A DNA stretch of 64,000 nt from Malaya genurostris (lineage: Eukaryota > Arthropoda > Insecta > Diptera > Culicidae): the NCBI RefSeq assembly GCF_030247185.1, contig NC_080571.1, positions 164,830,352 to 164,894,351 of the forward strand, written 5' to 3'. Position numbers and translations under genes: made by a program. Of this stretch, positions 12,199 to 23,030 are shown piece by piece. The notes under the pieces were generated by a model, which was given only the letters and a program-made list of their open reading frames with translations, ran no database searches and had not been told where the DNA came from. Positions within the stretch are counted from its first letter, which is position 1. Each line of letters starts with the position of its first letter.

Positions 12199-14508
12199 AA
12201 TTTTTGCCTTTCTCATGTCACTTGAAAAACCGACCAGTGAAAATTGGCCCGGAGGGCAAAGTGTCATATACCATTCGACTCAGTTCATCGAGCTGAGTAA
12301 TGTCTGTGTGTGTATGTATGTCTGTGTGTGTGTGAGTGTGTGTGTGTGTGTGAGTGTGTGTACATGTGCAAATAATCTCACTAGGTTTTCTCGCAGATGG
12401 CTGAACCGATTTTGACAAACTAGAATTCAAATGAAAGGCCTCATGGTCCCATACGGAATTCCTGAATTTCATCCTGATCCGACTTCCGGTTCCGGAATTA
12501 TAGGGTAAAGTGTGTTCAATATTGTACACCGTCACTTAAACCGGCGAAACAAGAAACGTAAAAAATTTTCTAAACTGGTCTCAAAACTACACAAATCGAT
12601 AGTCATTATCAGTAGGCAAATAAACAAACCGATTTCGGCTATCCTGGTTCCCGGTATCCGGTTCCGGAAGTACCGGAAATAGTGGTCATATATACAAGCT
12701 TAGATTCAAATGAAAGGTCTCCAGTTTAGTCAAAAAACCTGTTTTAATCCACCTAGTGGTGTAATGATGCCTTTCTCATGTACATATAATATTGTGGTAT
12801 TCTATTCAAAATTTTTCTCTTCGATTTATGAAAGAAACCAAGAGATTGTTTGTGCATTAACAAGTATAACATACAACATAAAATAGTGCTTTGATTGCGT
12901 AGGTCATCCTTAAGAAAACGAAGTGTGTTCACTATTATATGCACTTCCGGCACCGGAACCCGAGAACCGGTATAATCAAAGTCGGTTCGTACGGCCACCA
13001 ACTAACATGACTTACAAACTCTACTAGTTTTTATTCGAATTTTGAAGATTTTATACAATTTTGCCATCGCACTCTAAGTGACGATTTAAATGTTTGTTCT
13101 GTCGGATCAGGATGAATTCCTGAATTTCATCCTGATCCGACTTCCGGTTCCGGAATTATAGGGTAAAGTGTGTTCAATATTGTACACCGTCACTTAAACC
13201 GGCGAAACAAAAAACGTAAAAAATTTTCTAAACTGGTCTCAAAACTACACAAATCGATAGTCATTATCAGTAGGCAAATAAACAAACCGATTTCGGCTAT
13301 CCTGGTTCCCGGTATCCGGTTCCGGAAGTACCGGAAATAGTGGTCATATATACAAGCTTAGATTCAAATGAAAGGTCTCCAGTTTAGTCATTTTTTTACG
13401 TTTTTTGTTTCGCCGGTTTAAGTGACGGTGTACAATATTGAACACACTTTACCCTCTAATTCCGGAACCGGAAGTCGGATTCGGATGAAATTCAGGAATT
13501 CCGTATGGGACCGGAACAACTTTAATTTGAATCTAAGTTTGTGAAAATCGGTCAAACCATCGCTGAGAAAAGTGAGTGAGATCCATTTTGGTATATATGA
13601 TCACTATTTCCGGTACTTCAGGAACCGGATACCGGGAACCAGGATAGCCGGAACCGGTTTGTTTAGTTGCCTACTGATAATGACTATCGATTTGTGTAGT
13701 TTTAAGACCAGTTTAGAAATTTTTTTATGTGTTTTGTTTCACCGGTTTAAGTGAGTTTCTGAACAATTGGTCAAACCATTGCTGAGAAAATTGAGTGAGA
13801 TCCATTTTATTATATTTGACCACTATTCCCGGTACTTCCGAAACCGGATACCGGGAACCAGGATAGCCGATACAAACCATATCAGGACAAGGATACAAAA
13901 ATGGATCTCACTCACTTTTTTTAGCGATGGTTTGACCGATTTCCACAAACTTAGATTCAAATGAAAGGACTCACGGTCCCATGCGGAATTCCTGAATTTC
14001 ATAACAATCCGACTTCCGGTTCCGGAGTTATAGGGTAAAGTGTGTTCAATATTGTACACCGTCAATTAAACTGGCGGAACAAAAACCGTAAAAAATGTTA
14101 TAAACTGGACTCTAGACCGTTATTCCCAATCTTATGGTTAATTGAAAGGTCTTATGGTCCTACCAAAAATTACTGCATATTTTCGGATGCAACAAACATT
14201 TAAATCGTAATTTAGAGTGCGTACTAGTAGAGTTTGTATGTCATGTTAGTTGGTGGCCGTACGAACCGACTTCGATTATACCGGTTCTCGGGTTCCGATG
14301 CCGGAAGATCATATAATAGTGAACCCACTTCGTTTTCTTAAGGATGACCTACGCAATCAAAGCACTGTTTTATTCTGTATGTTATGCACAAACAATCTCT
14401 TGATTTCTTTCAAAAATCGAAGAGAAAAATTTTGAATAGAATACCACAATATTGTACATGAGAAAGGCATCATTTCACCACTAGGTGGATTAAAACAGGT
14501 TTTTTAAT
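12199..14508 (+). mobile_element. family S element, plus orientation, with internal duplications
   Basis: Starts with gcctttctcatgtcac and an accattcgactcagttc block, then (TG)n at about 12302-12364, then satellite units, and ends with aggcatcatttcaccacta and ggattaaaacagg at 14508. Inside it, 12733-13100 is a near-exact copy of 10497-10860. The blocks on either side (about 12490-12730 and 13125-13390) are near-identical to each other. Its last ~470 bp are the inverted counterpart of 10497-10970. Confidence 0.7.
12302..12364 (+). repeat. (TG)n microsatellite inside family S
   Basis: Imperfect TG run with interspersed TA and GA dinucleotides. The same position after the 'actcagttc' block is occupied by TG runs in the other complete family S copies. 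Confidence 0.9.
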
Positions 14509-14628
14509 ATCAATGAATATGTTTGGTTGTAGTTCCGACAGTAGAGATACATCTAGCAAGTAAAACGTTTGTTCACGTTGAAACGAGCAATAATTTTGGC
14601 GCACTAATGAGACCCAGTTGAAAACCCT

Positions 14629-15966
14629 ATTTTATTCCCCAAGTGCTGTAATGATGCCTTTCTCATATCAGTCATACTATCTTATATAGCACTGTGATAG
14701 CCTTCGAAAAAATTTTCTTCGATTTTTGAAAGAATAACCAGATTCGGTTCGTTTGGCCGTCTACTGATTATGACAATCATTTGGAGTAGTTTTGATGCCG
14801 GTTATGAAAATGTTGACGTTTTCTGTTTCGCCCCTTTAGGTGATGATATAAAATTTTTAACACACTGTACGCTATAATTCCGGAAGTCGGATCTCTTTTA
14901 AATTTAGGAATTCCTTCTGGGACGTCCCGGGTTGGCGGTTTAATGCATAGGACGCTGGTCTTACAAGCCAGCTGTCGTATGTTCGAGCCCCGACCTGGAA
15001 GGGTTCTTAGTGTTAGTAGGATCCATAGTACTAGCCATGCAATGATTATGTACACTAAGAATCGACTGCGAAGTCTGTTGAAACAGAAAGGCCAAATTCC
15101 ACAAAAGGAATGTAATGCCAAGACTTTGCTTCTGGGACCATAAGACCATTCATTTGAACCTAAGTTTGTAAACGATCGATCAAACCATTCGCTAAGATAA
15201 GTGAGCAAGATCCATTTGTGAAAATGTGAGCACTAATTCCGGTGCATCCGGAATCGTAAACCGGAAACCAGGATAGCCGGAATTAGTTTGCTTGGCCGTC
15301 TACTGATAATAACTACCCCATGGTTTATTTTCAAAACCAGCTTAGAAATTTGTTTAGGTTTTTTGTTTCGCTCCGCTGAGTAATGGTTCACAACTTTTAA
15401 CGCACTTTACCCTATAATTCTGGAGACGGTCTCGCCATCTATGAGAAAAGTTAAGAAGGCTTTGTAAACGATTATAATACAATTTTTAGAAACCTAATTG
15501 AAACTAAGTTTGTAAAAATTGGTCACGCCATCTCTAAGAAAAATTTGCTCCGGAACAGAAAGCCAGATTTAAAAAAAAACTCAGAAATTTTGTATAAGAT
15601 CATAAGATCTTTTATTTGACTCTAAGTTAGTGTAAATCGGCTCAGCCATCTCCGAGAAAAGCTATTTTCAAATATTTTTCATCATTTTACCTCTTAATTC
15701 CGGAAACGGAAGTCGAGTCCAAACAGTATTCTGAAATTTTGTGTGAGACCTACGGCCGTTCATTTAAAAAATGTGAAAATCGGTTCAGCAATCGCCGAGA
15801 AAAGTGCAAAAAAAACATTACATAAACAATACGCACTTACATACACAGGCATTTTGCATACTCGACGAGCCGAGTCGAGTAGTATAGAAATTCGGTCTTT
15901 CAAGCTTTGGTCAAAAGTCGGTTTTCACAGTGATTGCATAACCTAACATATGAGAAAAGCGAAAAC
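14629..15966 (-). mobile_element. family S element, minus orientation, compact copy
   Basis: Left end ttttattccccaagtgctgt..gatgcctttctcat corresponds to a mutated family S 3' terminus. Right end gattgcataacctaacatatgagaaaagc is a reverse-complemented 5' terminus. The interior holds about three strongly diverged ~330-bp units. A SINE is inserted at 14924-15128. Confidence 0.6.
14924..15128 (+). mobile_element. tRNA-derived SINE, ~205 bp
   Basis: Flanked by a perfect 10-bp duplication cttctgggac at 14914-14923 and 15129-15138. Near its start it has a tRNA-like head: A-box-like tggcggtttaatgcatagg, a ctggtcttacaagccag stem-loop and B-box-like gttcgagccccgacc, which are internal RNA polymerase III promoter elements. 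The body carries no protein frame. It resembles tRNA-type mosquito SINEs such as Feilai in architecture; the exact family was not established. Confidence 0.8.
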
Positions 15967-16095
15967 GTAGTTTCGAGAAAAGGCCAACAGAGGCGTCATA
16001 AAACAATTTCGCTTGCTGGAACGTGCAGTGTAATTGATGTTGAAATCTCCTTTTTGCGTTTCCAAACCGAGCATTGAGGCTCTCTGGTACCTTTT
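15967..16095. other. short spacer between two family S copies
   Basis: About 130 bp with no recognised feature, bounded by opposing family S 5' termini on both sides. Confidence 0.5.
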
Positions 16096-16202
16096 TTGCC
16101 TTTCTCATATAGAAAGGTTATGCAATCACTTGAAAAACCGACTAGTGAAAATTGAGGGCCAAGTGTCATATACCATTCGACTCAGTTCATGGAGCTGAGC
16201 AA

Positions 16203-16203
<1 letters not shown>

Positions 16204-16301
<98 letters not shown>

Positions 16302-16317
16302 GTGTGTGTGTATGTGT
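16204..16317 (+). repeat. (TG)n microsatellite
   Basis: Nearly pure TG dinucleotide run of about 110 bp with two TA interruptions near its end, at the standard position inside family S. Confidence 0.95.
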
Positions 16318-16329
16318 CAAATAATCTCA

Positions 16330-18450
16330 CTAGGTTTTTTCGGAGATGGCTGAACCGATTTTAACAAACCTGGATTCAAATGAAAGGTCTCGTGGTCCCA
16401 TACGGAATTCCTGAATTTCATCCGGATCCCACTTCCGGTTCCGGAGTTATAGGGTAAAGTGTGTTCAATATTGTACACCGTCACTTAAACCGGCGACACA
16501 AGAAACGTAAAAAAATTTCTAAACTGGTCTCAAAACCACACAAATCGAAAGTCATTATCAGTAACTAAACAAACTGATTCCGGCTATCCTGGTTCCCGGT
16601 ATCCGGTTCCGGAATTACCGGAAATATTGATCATATATACCAAAATAGATCTCACTCACTTTTCTCAGCGATGGTTTGACCGATTTCCACGAACTTAGAT
16701 TCAAATCAAAGGTCTCGTGGTCCCATACGGAATTCCTGAATTTCATCTCGATCCGACTTCCGGTTCCGGAATTATAGGGTAAAGTATGTTCAATATTGTA
16801 CACCGTCTCTTAAACCGGCGAAACAAAATACATAAAAAAATTTCTAAACTGGTCTCAAAACCACACAAATCGAAAGTCATTATCAGTAGGCAACTAAACA
16901 AACCGATTCCGGCTATCCTTGTTCCCGGTATTCGGTTCCGGAAGTACCGGAAATAGTGGTCATATATACCAAAATAGATCTCACTCACTTTCCTCAGTGA
17001 TGGTTTGACCGATTTCCACAAGCTTAGATTCAAATGAAAGGTCTCGTGGTCCCATACGGAATTCCTGAATTTCATCCTGATCCGACTTCCGGTTCCGGAA
17101 TTATAGGGTAAAGTGTGTTCAATATTGTACACCGTCACTTAAACCGGCGAAACAAAAAACATAAAAAATGTTCTAAACTGGTTTCAAAACCACACAAATC
17201 GGAAGTCATTATCAGTAACTAAACAAAACGGTTCCGGCTGTCCTGGTTCCCGGTATCCGGTTCCGGAAGTACCGGAAATAGTGGTCATATATACCAAAAT
17301 AGATCTCACTCACTTTTCTCAGCGATGGTTTGACCGATTTCCACAAACTTAGATTCAAATGAAAGGTCTCGTAGTTCCATACGGAATTCCTGAATTTCAT
17401 GCGGATCCAACTTCCGGTTCCGGAGTTATAGGGTAAAGTGTGTTCAATATTGTACACCGTCACTTAAACCGGCGACACAAAAAACGTAAAAAAATTTCTA
17501 AACTGGTCTCAAAACCACACAAATCGAAAGTCATTATCAGTAACTAAACAAACTGATTCCGGCTATCCTGGTTCCCGGTATCCGGTTCCGGAAGTACCGG
17601 AAATAGTGGTCATATATACCAAAATAGATCTCACTCACTTTTCTCAGCGATGGTTTGACCGATTTCCACGAACTTAGATTCAAATCAAAGGTCTCGTGGT
17701 CCCATACGGAATTCCTGAATTTCATCCCGATCCGACTTCCGGTTCCGGAATTATAGGGTAAAGTATGTTCAATATTGTACACCGTCTCTTAAACCGGCGA
17801 AACAAAATACATAAAAGAATTTCTAAACTGGTCTCAAAACCACACAAATCGAAAGTCATTATCAGTAGGCAACTAAACAAACCGATTCCGGCTATCCTTG
17901 TTCCCTTGTTCGGTTCCGGAAGTACCGGAAATAGTGGTCATATATACCAAAATAGATCTCACTCACTTTCCTAAGCGATGGTTTGACCGATTTCCACAAG
18001 CTTAGATTCAAATGAAAGGTCTCGTGGTCCCATACGGAATTCCTGAATTTCATCCGGATCCGACTTCCAGTTCCGGAATTATAGGGTAAAGTGTGTTCAA
18101 TATTGTACAACGTCACTTAAACCGGCGAAACAAAATACGTAAAAATATTTTTAAACTGGTCTCAAAACCACACAAAACGAAAGTGATTATCAGTAGGCAA
18201 CTAAATAAACCGATTCCGGCTATCCTGGTTCCTGGTATCCGGTACCGGAAGTACCGGAAATAGTGGTCATATATACCAAAATAGATCCCACTTACTTTTC
18301 TCAGCGATGGTTTGACCGATTTCCACAAACTTAGATTCAAATGAAAGGTCTTTTGATCCCATATGGAATTCCTGAATATGATCCGGATCCGACTTCCGGT
18401 TCCGGAGGTATAGGGTAAAGTGTGTTCAATATTGTACACCGTCACTTAAA
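16330..18450 (+). repeat. tandem array of seven ~330-bp units with higher-order ~980-bp period
   Basis: The word gacttccggttccgga (or a one-base variant) occurs near 16430, 16757, 17090, 17410, 17745, 18065 and 18390, a period of 323-333 bp. Certain variants, such as ggcgacacaa (16492 and 17472), gtatgttcaatattg and cgaaacaaaatacata, recur every third unit, implying a higher-order repeat of three units. Units are rich in the self-complementary word ttccggaa. Confidence 0.85.
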
Positions 18451-18736
18451 ATATTTTCGGATACAACAAACATTTAAATCGTAATTTAGAGTGCGTACTA
18501 GAAGAGTTTGTGTGTCATGTTAGTTGGTGGCCGTACGAACCGACTTTGGTTTGTGGAAATGTGGATGACTCATGCAATCAAAACATTGTTTTATTCTGTA
18601 TGTTATACTAGTTAATGCACAACCAATCTCTTGGTTTGTTTCAAAAATCGAAGAGATAAATTTTGAATGGAATACCACAGTATTATACATGAGAAAGGCA
18701 TCATTACACCACTAGGTGGATTAAAACAGGTTTTTC

Positions 18737-19150
18737 TTGATTTAACATGAGATGCGATGTGTGGTTCATATGCTAAAAATGTGGTTCGTACACCAACATC
18801 TTTGACGTGTTATAAATACTCACACTGTGTTGGCAATCAATACAATGAAACGAAATGACACCTATGTTTAAGTAACACAAAATATAGAATGTCCTCTATA
18901 GGAAGACCAGAAACCTGGTAAAGTGGCGTTACGAACTTGATGCTATAGATTGAACTCGCACGTTAGTTAAAAATCGCAAAAAGGCAGTATTCCGTATTTT
19001 TTCCTCAGATTTTATATATCCTATGTGCTTAGTACCAAGAAAAATTAAACAAATATTCAAGAGAATTAAAACAAATATTCGAACCTGAGAATTTTTAAAT
19101 TGGTTATAAATATAGTTAGACTTCATGTCGCTTTCGATAGATTATAGGAA
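18737..19150. other. unassigned, probably intronic, DNA
   Basis: No repeat or exon recognised. It lies downstream (minus sense) of the 19156-19548 exon's donor site, so it is likely the beginning of the next intron. Confidence 0.5.
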
Positions 19151-19155
19151 CTTAC

Positions 19156-19548
19156 GCTTATAAGTGAATCGCATCCTCCTACTGCCACTATTCCGAGCGG
19201 ATTGTTTGCTGCGTTAATTTCTATTACAGTATTTTCATTTTCAATAATTTCAGCTTTCGACGGATCCATCATATCGTTAGCTGGTGTTGATTTCAGGGTT
19301 ACTGGTTTATCGCCTTTTGTAAAAGAACTATCAGTTGCTGTACTGCTTTTATCAATTGTAATATTTTTGGATGTTGATTTTGCAAAAGTATTGATCGCTT
19401 CGTTTGATTCTTTTTTGTTGGGATTGCAAATTTTTAATGTCACTACTCCTTCTGCCCTTTTCAATAATATTGCTGCCGTTTCATAAGTACAACCTAATAG
19501 CGAATCTCTGTTTACTGCTAATATCATTTCTCCAATATTCAATCCGGC
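19156..19548 (-). CDS. exon of a multi-PDZ scaffold protein (second half of a PDZ, linker, start of next PDZ)
   Basis: This 393-bp exon, 131 codons in phase 0, encodes AGLNIGEMILAVNRDSLLG, then YETAAILLKRAEGVVTLKI. These are the GD-x-IL-x-VN turn, the alpha-2 helix and the last strand of a PDZ domain. A Ser/Thr/Lys-rich linker of about 50 residues follows, and VIEINAANNPLGIVAVGG opens the next PDZ, including its GLGF-type carboxylate loop in PLGI form. On the minus strand, the acceptor is tatgtgtttcag and the donor is AGC/gtaagt. The upstream exon at 28253-28354 supplies the first half of the first PDZ. PDZ domains bind C-terminal tails and assemble membrane-associated complexes. A MUPP1/PATJ-like identity is plausible but not established. 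Codon use and the intact frame contrast with the decayed mobile elements around it. Confidence 0.85.
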
Positions 19549-19828
19549 CTGAAACACATAGGAAAGTTTAAGTTTTTTTTTATTCAATAATATATTATAA
19601 TATGAAGGCACACTGCTTAAGCTGGAAAGTTTAAGTTGTTGCAATCAATTAACATGAACTCAGATATCAAAAACATATCACATGACAAAGAAGAAATTAT
19701 TTGTTATGTTAGCAAGGTACTGCATATACAATAATTTTTCTTATTCGAAACAAAAATGTATGTGCGGAATTATTATTATTATTACTTTACATCATTTATC
19801 TAGCCCCGGTTATAAATTCTCCATTCGT

Positions 19829-19934
19829 TCCACGGTACTGGGAACTTTGTTTCGAACCAAAAAAATGAGCAGGACCGCCAGATCATTTTTGGCCCGAATG
19901 GGTACGGTACTGGGAACTTTGTTTCGAACCAAAC
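19829..19934 (+). repeat. 30-bp direct repeat flanking a short shared insert
   Basis: The string acggtactgggaactttgtt plus ten more bases occurs at about 19830 and again at about 19905. Between them lies gagcaggaccgccagatcat plus tttttgg, which also occurs at 23485-23512 in a different context. Confidence 0.75.
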
Positions 19935-20232
19935 AAAAATCAACCTGAAAGAATGGCTTTAAAGTTTAGCATAAAACGTTAAAAATGCTAAATGAAAAGA
20001 GCTAGGGTAAATACGGACGAAATCCCGCATCTTTCTAAAATTCGATAATCTTCAAAAATATTCACTGAACTAGAACTTAACTTATTGTTCTTAATAGTTG
20101 AAGCATCCTACTGCATATTTAAAAAAATTGGTTTTGATATTTATATTTGAATAAAAAATGTGAATCCGGGTGACATGCTTCAGGGTGAGACGTCACACGT
20201 ACAGTAAACGTTAGAGGAAATAGAATTTTCCC

Positions 20233-22034
20233 TTTTTTGCCTTTCTCATATAGAAAGGTTATGCAATCACTGTGAAAACCGACTTTTGAACCGAGGCCCG
20301 GAGGGCCGAGTGTCATATACCATTCTACTCAGTTCGTCGAAATCACAAAATGTCTGTGTGTGTATGTGTGTGTGTATGTATGTATGTGTGTGACAAATAA
20401 TGTCACTCAATTTTCTAAGAGATGGATGAACCGATTTTCACAAACTTGGATTCAAATGAAAGGTCTTGAGGTCCCATACAAAGTTCCTGAGTTTCATATG
20501 GATCCGACTTCCGGTTCCGGAATTACAAGGAATATGTGAAAATTTATGAAAAAACATGCAATACATTTTCTCGGAAACTTCTTTACCGATTTTCGCAATC
20601 TAAGAATCAAAATACAGGTCTTGAAATTGTTTAAAAAGTCTGCGAAAATATGATCAAGATCCGACTTTCGGTTCCGGTATTACAGTGCGATTAGTGAAAA
20701 TTTTCAATTTCATGAGTATTTTTTCACAATCAATGGCGAAACGAGGTGCACATTTTAATAAAACTTACTGCTAAATTGATCTAGTTGACGGATCTTATTA
20801 GTTAGTAAGTATATAAAACTACTTTGACACTCCTAGTCCCCGGTTTCCGCTTCCGAAAGCACCGACAATAGTGCAGAAAATCTCCATAAACGGAACTCCC
20901 GTCGATTTCTCAGCAACGGTTAAGTCGTTTTTCATTATTTATTATTCAAATTAAAGCTCTCATTGTCTTTCAACATACTGTGCAATTTCATCCTGATCCG
21001 ACTTCCGGCTCCGAAGTTATAGGGCGAGAAATGTCATAACATTCAAATTCAAAATGACGATGCAAGGGAACGGGTATAGCGTTATGGGTAAGTCGATGCC
21101 TTTCACGCTGCCCACCTGGGTTCGATTCCCAACCCCTCGCACATAGGGTCAGAAAACTTTTCTGGCCGGAAAAGGTGAATGACAACAATGTTGAAACCTC
21201 TATAATCGAAAAAAATGACGATGCAAAACTGGTACGCGACGGTACGCTCCATGCGTGCTGTGTTCAATTTAGTATAGCGTGCAGGGTTGCCACATTAAAA
21301 TTTATATTTTTCAGGTGAAAAATATGTAAATTTCTAATTCTTTTATTCAGTTTGTACCTATTTGTAAGTGTTATTACAAGATCATGCTAACGAAGCTTTT
21401 CAATAAAAGTGCACCCAATACCTCATATAGAGAGTTTATACAATATGTTCTATATAATTCGACACAGTTCATTAAGCTGAGCAATGTATGTGTCTGTGTG
21501 TAAGTATGTGTCAAATAATGGCACTCATAAAAAGAATTCTCGTAGTCATGAAGGTTGCTGTTGAATTTCACACTGTCATTTAGAGTGACGAAGGGTAAAA
21601 TTCTTCTAGATTTGGCTTAAAACTGATTCAATTTGTAGGTTATATTAGTTACTTACTAAACGACCAGAAGTATTGGTCAAAAAGTTTAAAACGAGAATCA
21701 CTCAATTTTCTCAGAGTTCATTTGATCGATTTACACAAACAGGCTCAAATAAAAGTTCATACAGTCTCATAGGTTGCTGTTTAATTTCATCCGGTTCCGA
21801 AGAGTGTTTAATCATTTAGTGCGACGATGCAAAATAAAGAAAAAATCTTACCAGCTTGACACAACTGTTTAGAATTTGAAAAGGTTATGCTAGTTTATAC
21901 CCAAATAAAGATTCTTATTTTATTCAAGATTGAAACAAAATTTCTTCACAAAATCTTCTGGTGATATTTTTGAAAATATAAATAATATGGGAAAGGCATC
22001 ATTACACCACTAGGTGGATTAAAACAGGTTTTTA
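20233..22034 (+). mobile_element. family S element, second plus-orientation copy (diverged array)
   Basis: The 5' end ttttttgcctttctcatata is followed by a cggaggg block, accattctactcagttcg, a TG-rich run at 20351-20393, and about four diverged ~330-bp units. The 3' end is gggaaaggcatcattacacc and ggattaaaacaggttttt. A SINE sits at 21066-21211. Units here are older-looking than in the 16330-18450 array. Confidence 0.7.
21066..21211 (+). mobile_element. tRNA-derived SINE, ~146 bp
   Basis: Flanked by a perfect 15-bp duplication aaaatgacgatgcaa at 21051-21065 and 21212-21226. It contains an A-box-like tagcgttatgggtaag and a B-box ggttcgattcccaacccc matching the polymerase III consensus GGTTCGANTCC. 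The 3' part ends ctctataatcg plus As. It is a different family from the SINE at 14924. Confidence 0.85.
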
Positions 22035-22389
22035 TGTTATTTAACGAATGCTCGAAGTTTCAAATCAAAGCAAATATAAAAATTAAGCAAACAAACGATA
22101 AATTTCCACGTACATAAATCAGAAGATTACTAGATACAATAATAATTCATGAATCATAAACTGAAAAACATTAAGGATAAACATTGTTGTTATGTATCCT
22201 GTCATCTCCGAGAAAATCTAGTAAGATTGAACATTTAGGGTTTTTTTTTGTTTTTTGCAAAAAAGTACATATTTTGTTTTCTTTGCGTTTCGCCTTCGGC
22301 TCGTCAGTGCTTAAAGCAGTTCAAAAGTAGAAACATTTAAACATGCTATAAAACACAAACGGTTCATTCGATTTCAAAATTTTTATTTT
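22035..22389. other. unassigned intronic DNA
   Basis: No feature recognised apart from T-rich runs around 22240-22260. It may include the 3' flank of the mariner-like pseudogene, whose terminal repeat was not located. Confidence 0.4.
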
Positions 22390-23030
22390 TTCATATTAAT
22401 GTACAATCCTTCCGGTTAATTGTGGAATATAATACGGTCGGTCCAGTTTTTTAGTACATCTTTGATTGTATGCAGCTATGGCTGCACCAATGTTGTCCTT
22501 CAAGGCTTGAATTGTCTCTAGCTTGTCCACATAACACTTATCTTTGACAGCTCCCCAAAGATAATAGTTTAACGGCGTCAAATCACAGCTCCGAGGCGGC
22601 CAAACGACATCCGAATTTCGACTGATAATTCGATCTTCGAAGACTGTGCGCAGAAGATCGATCGTAGTGTTGGCTGTTTAACACGGCGCGCCGTCTTGTT
22701 GGAACCAAATGGTGTCCAAGTCTTCCTCTTCAAGTAACGGGAAGAACCAATCACTAATCATGGCGGCTCCTGTCTCATTTTCGAAGAAAAATGGCCCAAT
22801 GATGCCGCCAGACCAAAATCCACACCAAACCGTCACTCACTGAGGATGCATCGGCTTCTCCATGATAACGTGCGGGTTTTCCGTCCCACAGACGCGACAA
22901 TTTTGCTTATTATCCGAGAAGATGATTTTTTGGTAAAAATCGGCGTCTTTTTCAAGCTGATCGCAAGCCCAGTTTCAAAGTAAAACTGCACTTTTTCCAC
23001 GCGTTCCTCAAGCGTATACACAATCATTTC
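22390..23030 (-). pseudogene. mariner/Tc1-superfamily transposase pseudogene with internal deletion
   Basis: Minus-strand segments, in order: MIVYTLEERVEKVQFYFETG (N-terminus), a jump to a catalytic-domain piece with IIFSDNKQNCRV and WCGFWSGGIIGPFFFEN, then TIWFQQDGAPC followed by a stop, and finally DLTPLNYYLWGAVKDKCYVD. In this superfamily the transposase is about 340 residues; the QDGAPC aspartate and the D of DLTPL are the second and third catalytic acids. Most of the N-terminal DNA-binding half is deleted, frames shift, and stops interrupt the core, so it is inactive. Terminal repeats and a TA duplication were not located. Confidence 0.75.

Larger units (their letters stand above)
16096..18736 (+). 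mobile_element. family S element, full-length-looking, satellite-rich
   Basis: The 5' terminus ttttgcctttctcatatag and the aaggttatgcaatcac block are followed by a long (TG)n, then a seven-unit tandem array (16330-18450), a unique tail, and the 3' terminus with gaaaggcatcattacaccac and ggattaaaacaggttttt. The two outer ends share the word gcctttctcat in inverted orientation. No transposase is encoded. Classification is open; conserved ends and an internal array suggest a non-autonomous DNA element. Confidence 0.75.

Noticed and set aside
14930..15000. tRNA gene with anticodon stem ctggtcttacaagccag
   Set aside because: It is the head of a 205-bp SINE with a 10-bp target duplication; no discriminator/CCA-ready acceptor stem was found.
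16126..16364. Open frames of repeated Thr-His or Cys-Val on both strands
   Set aside because: They are translations of the (TG)n microsatellite.
21066..21211. tRNA gene
   Set aside because: A and B boxes are present but the arms do not close into a full cloverleaf, and target-site duplications show that it is a SINE.
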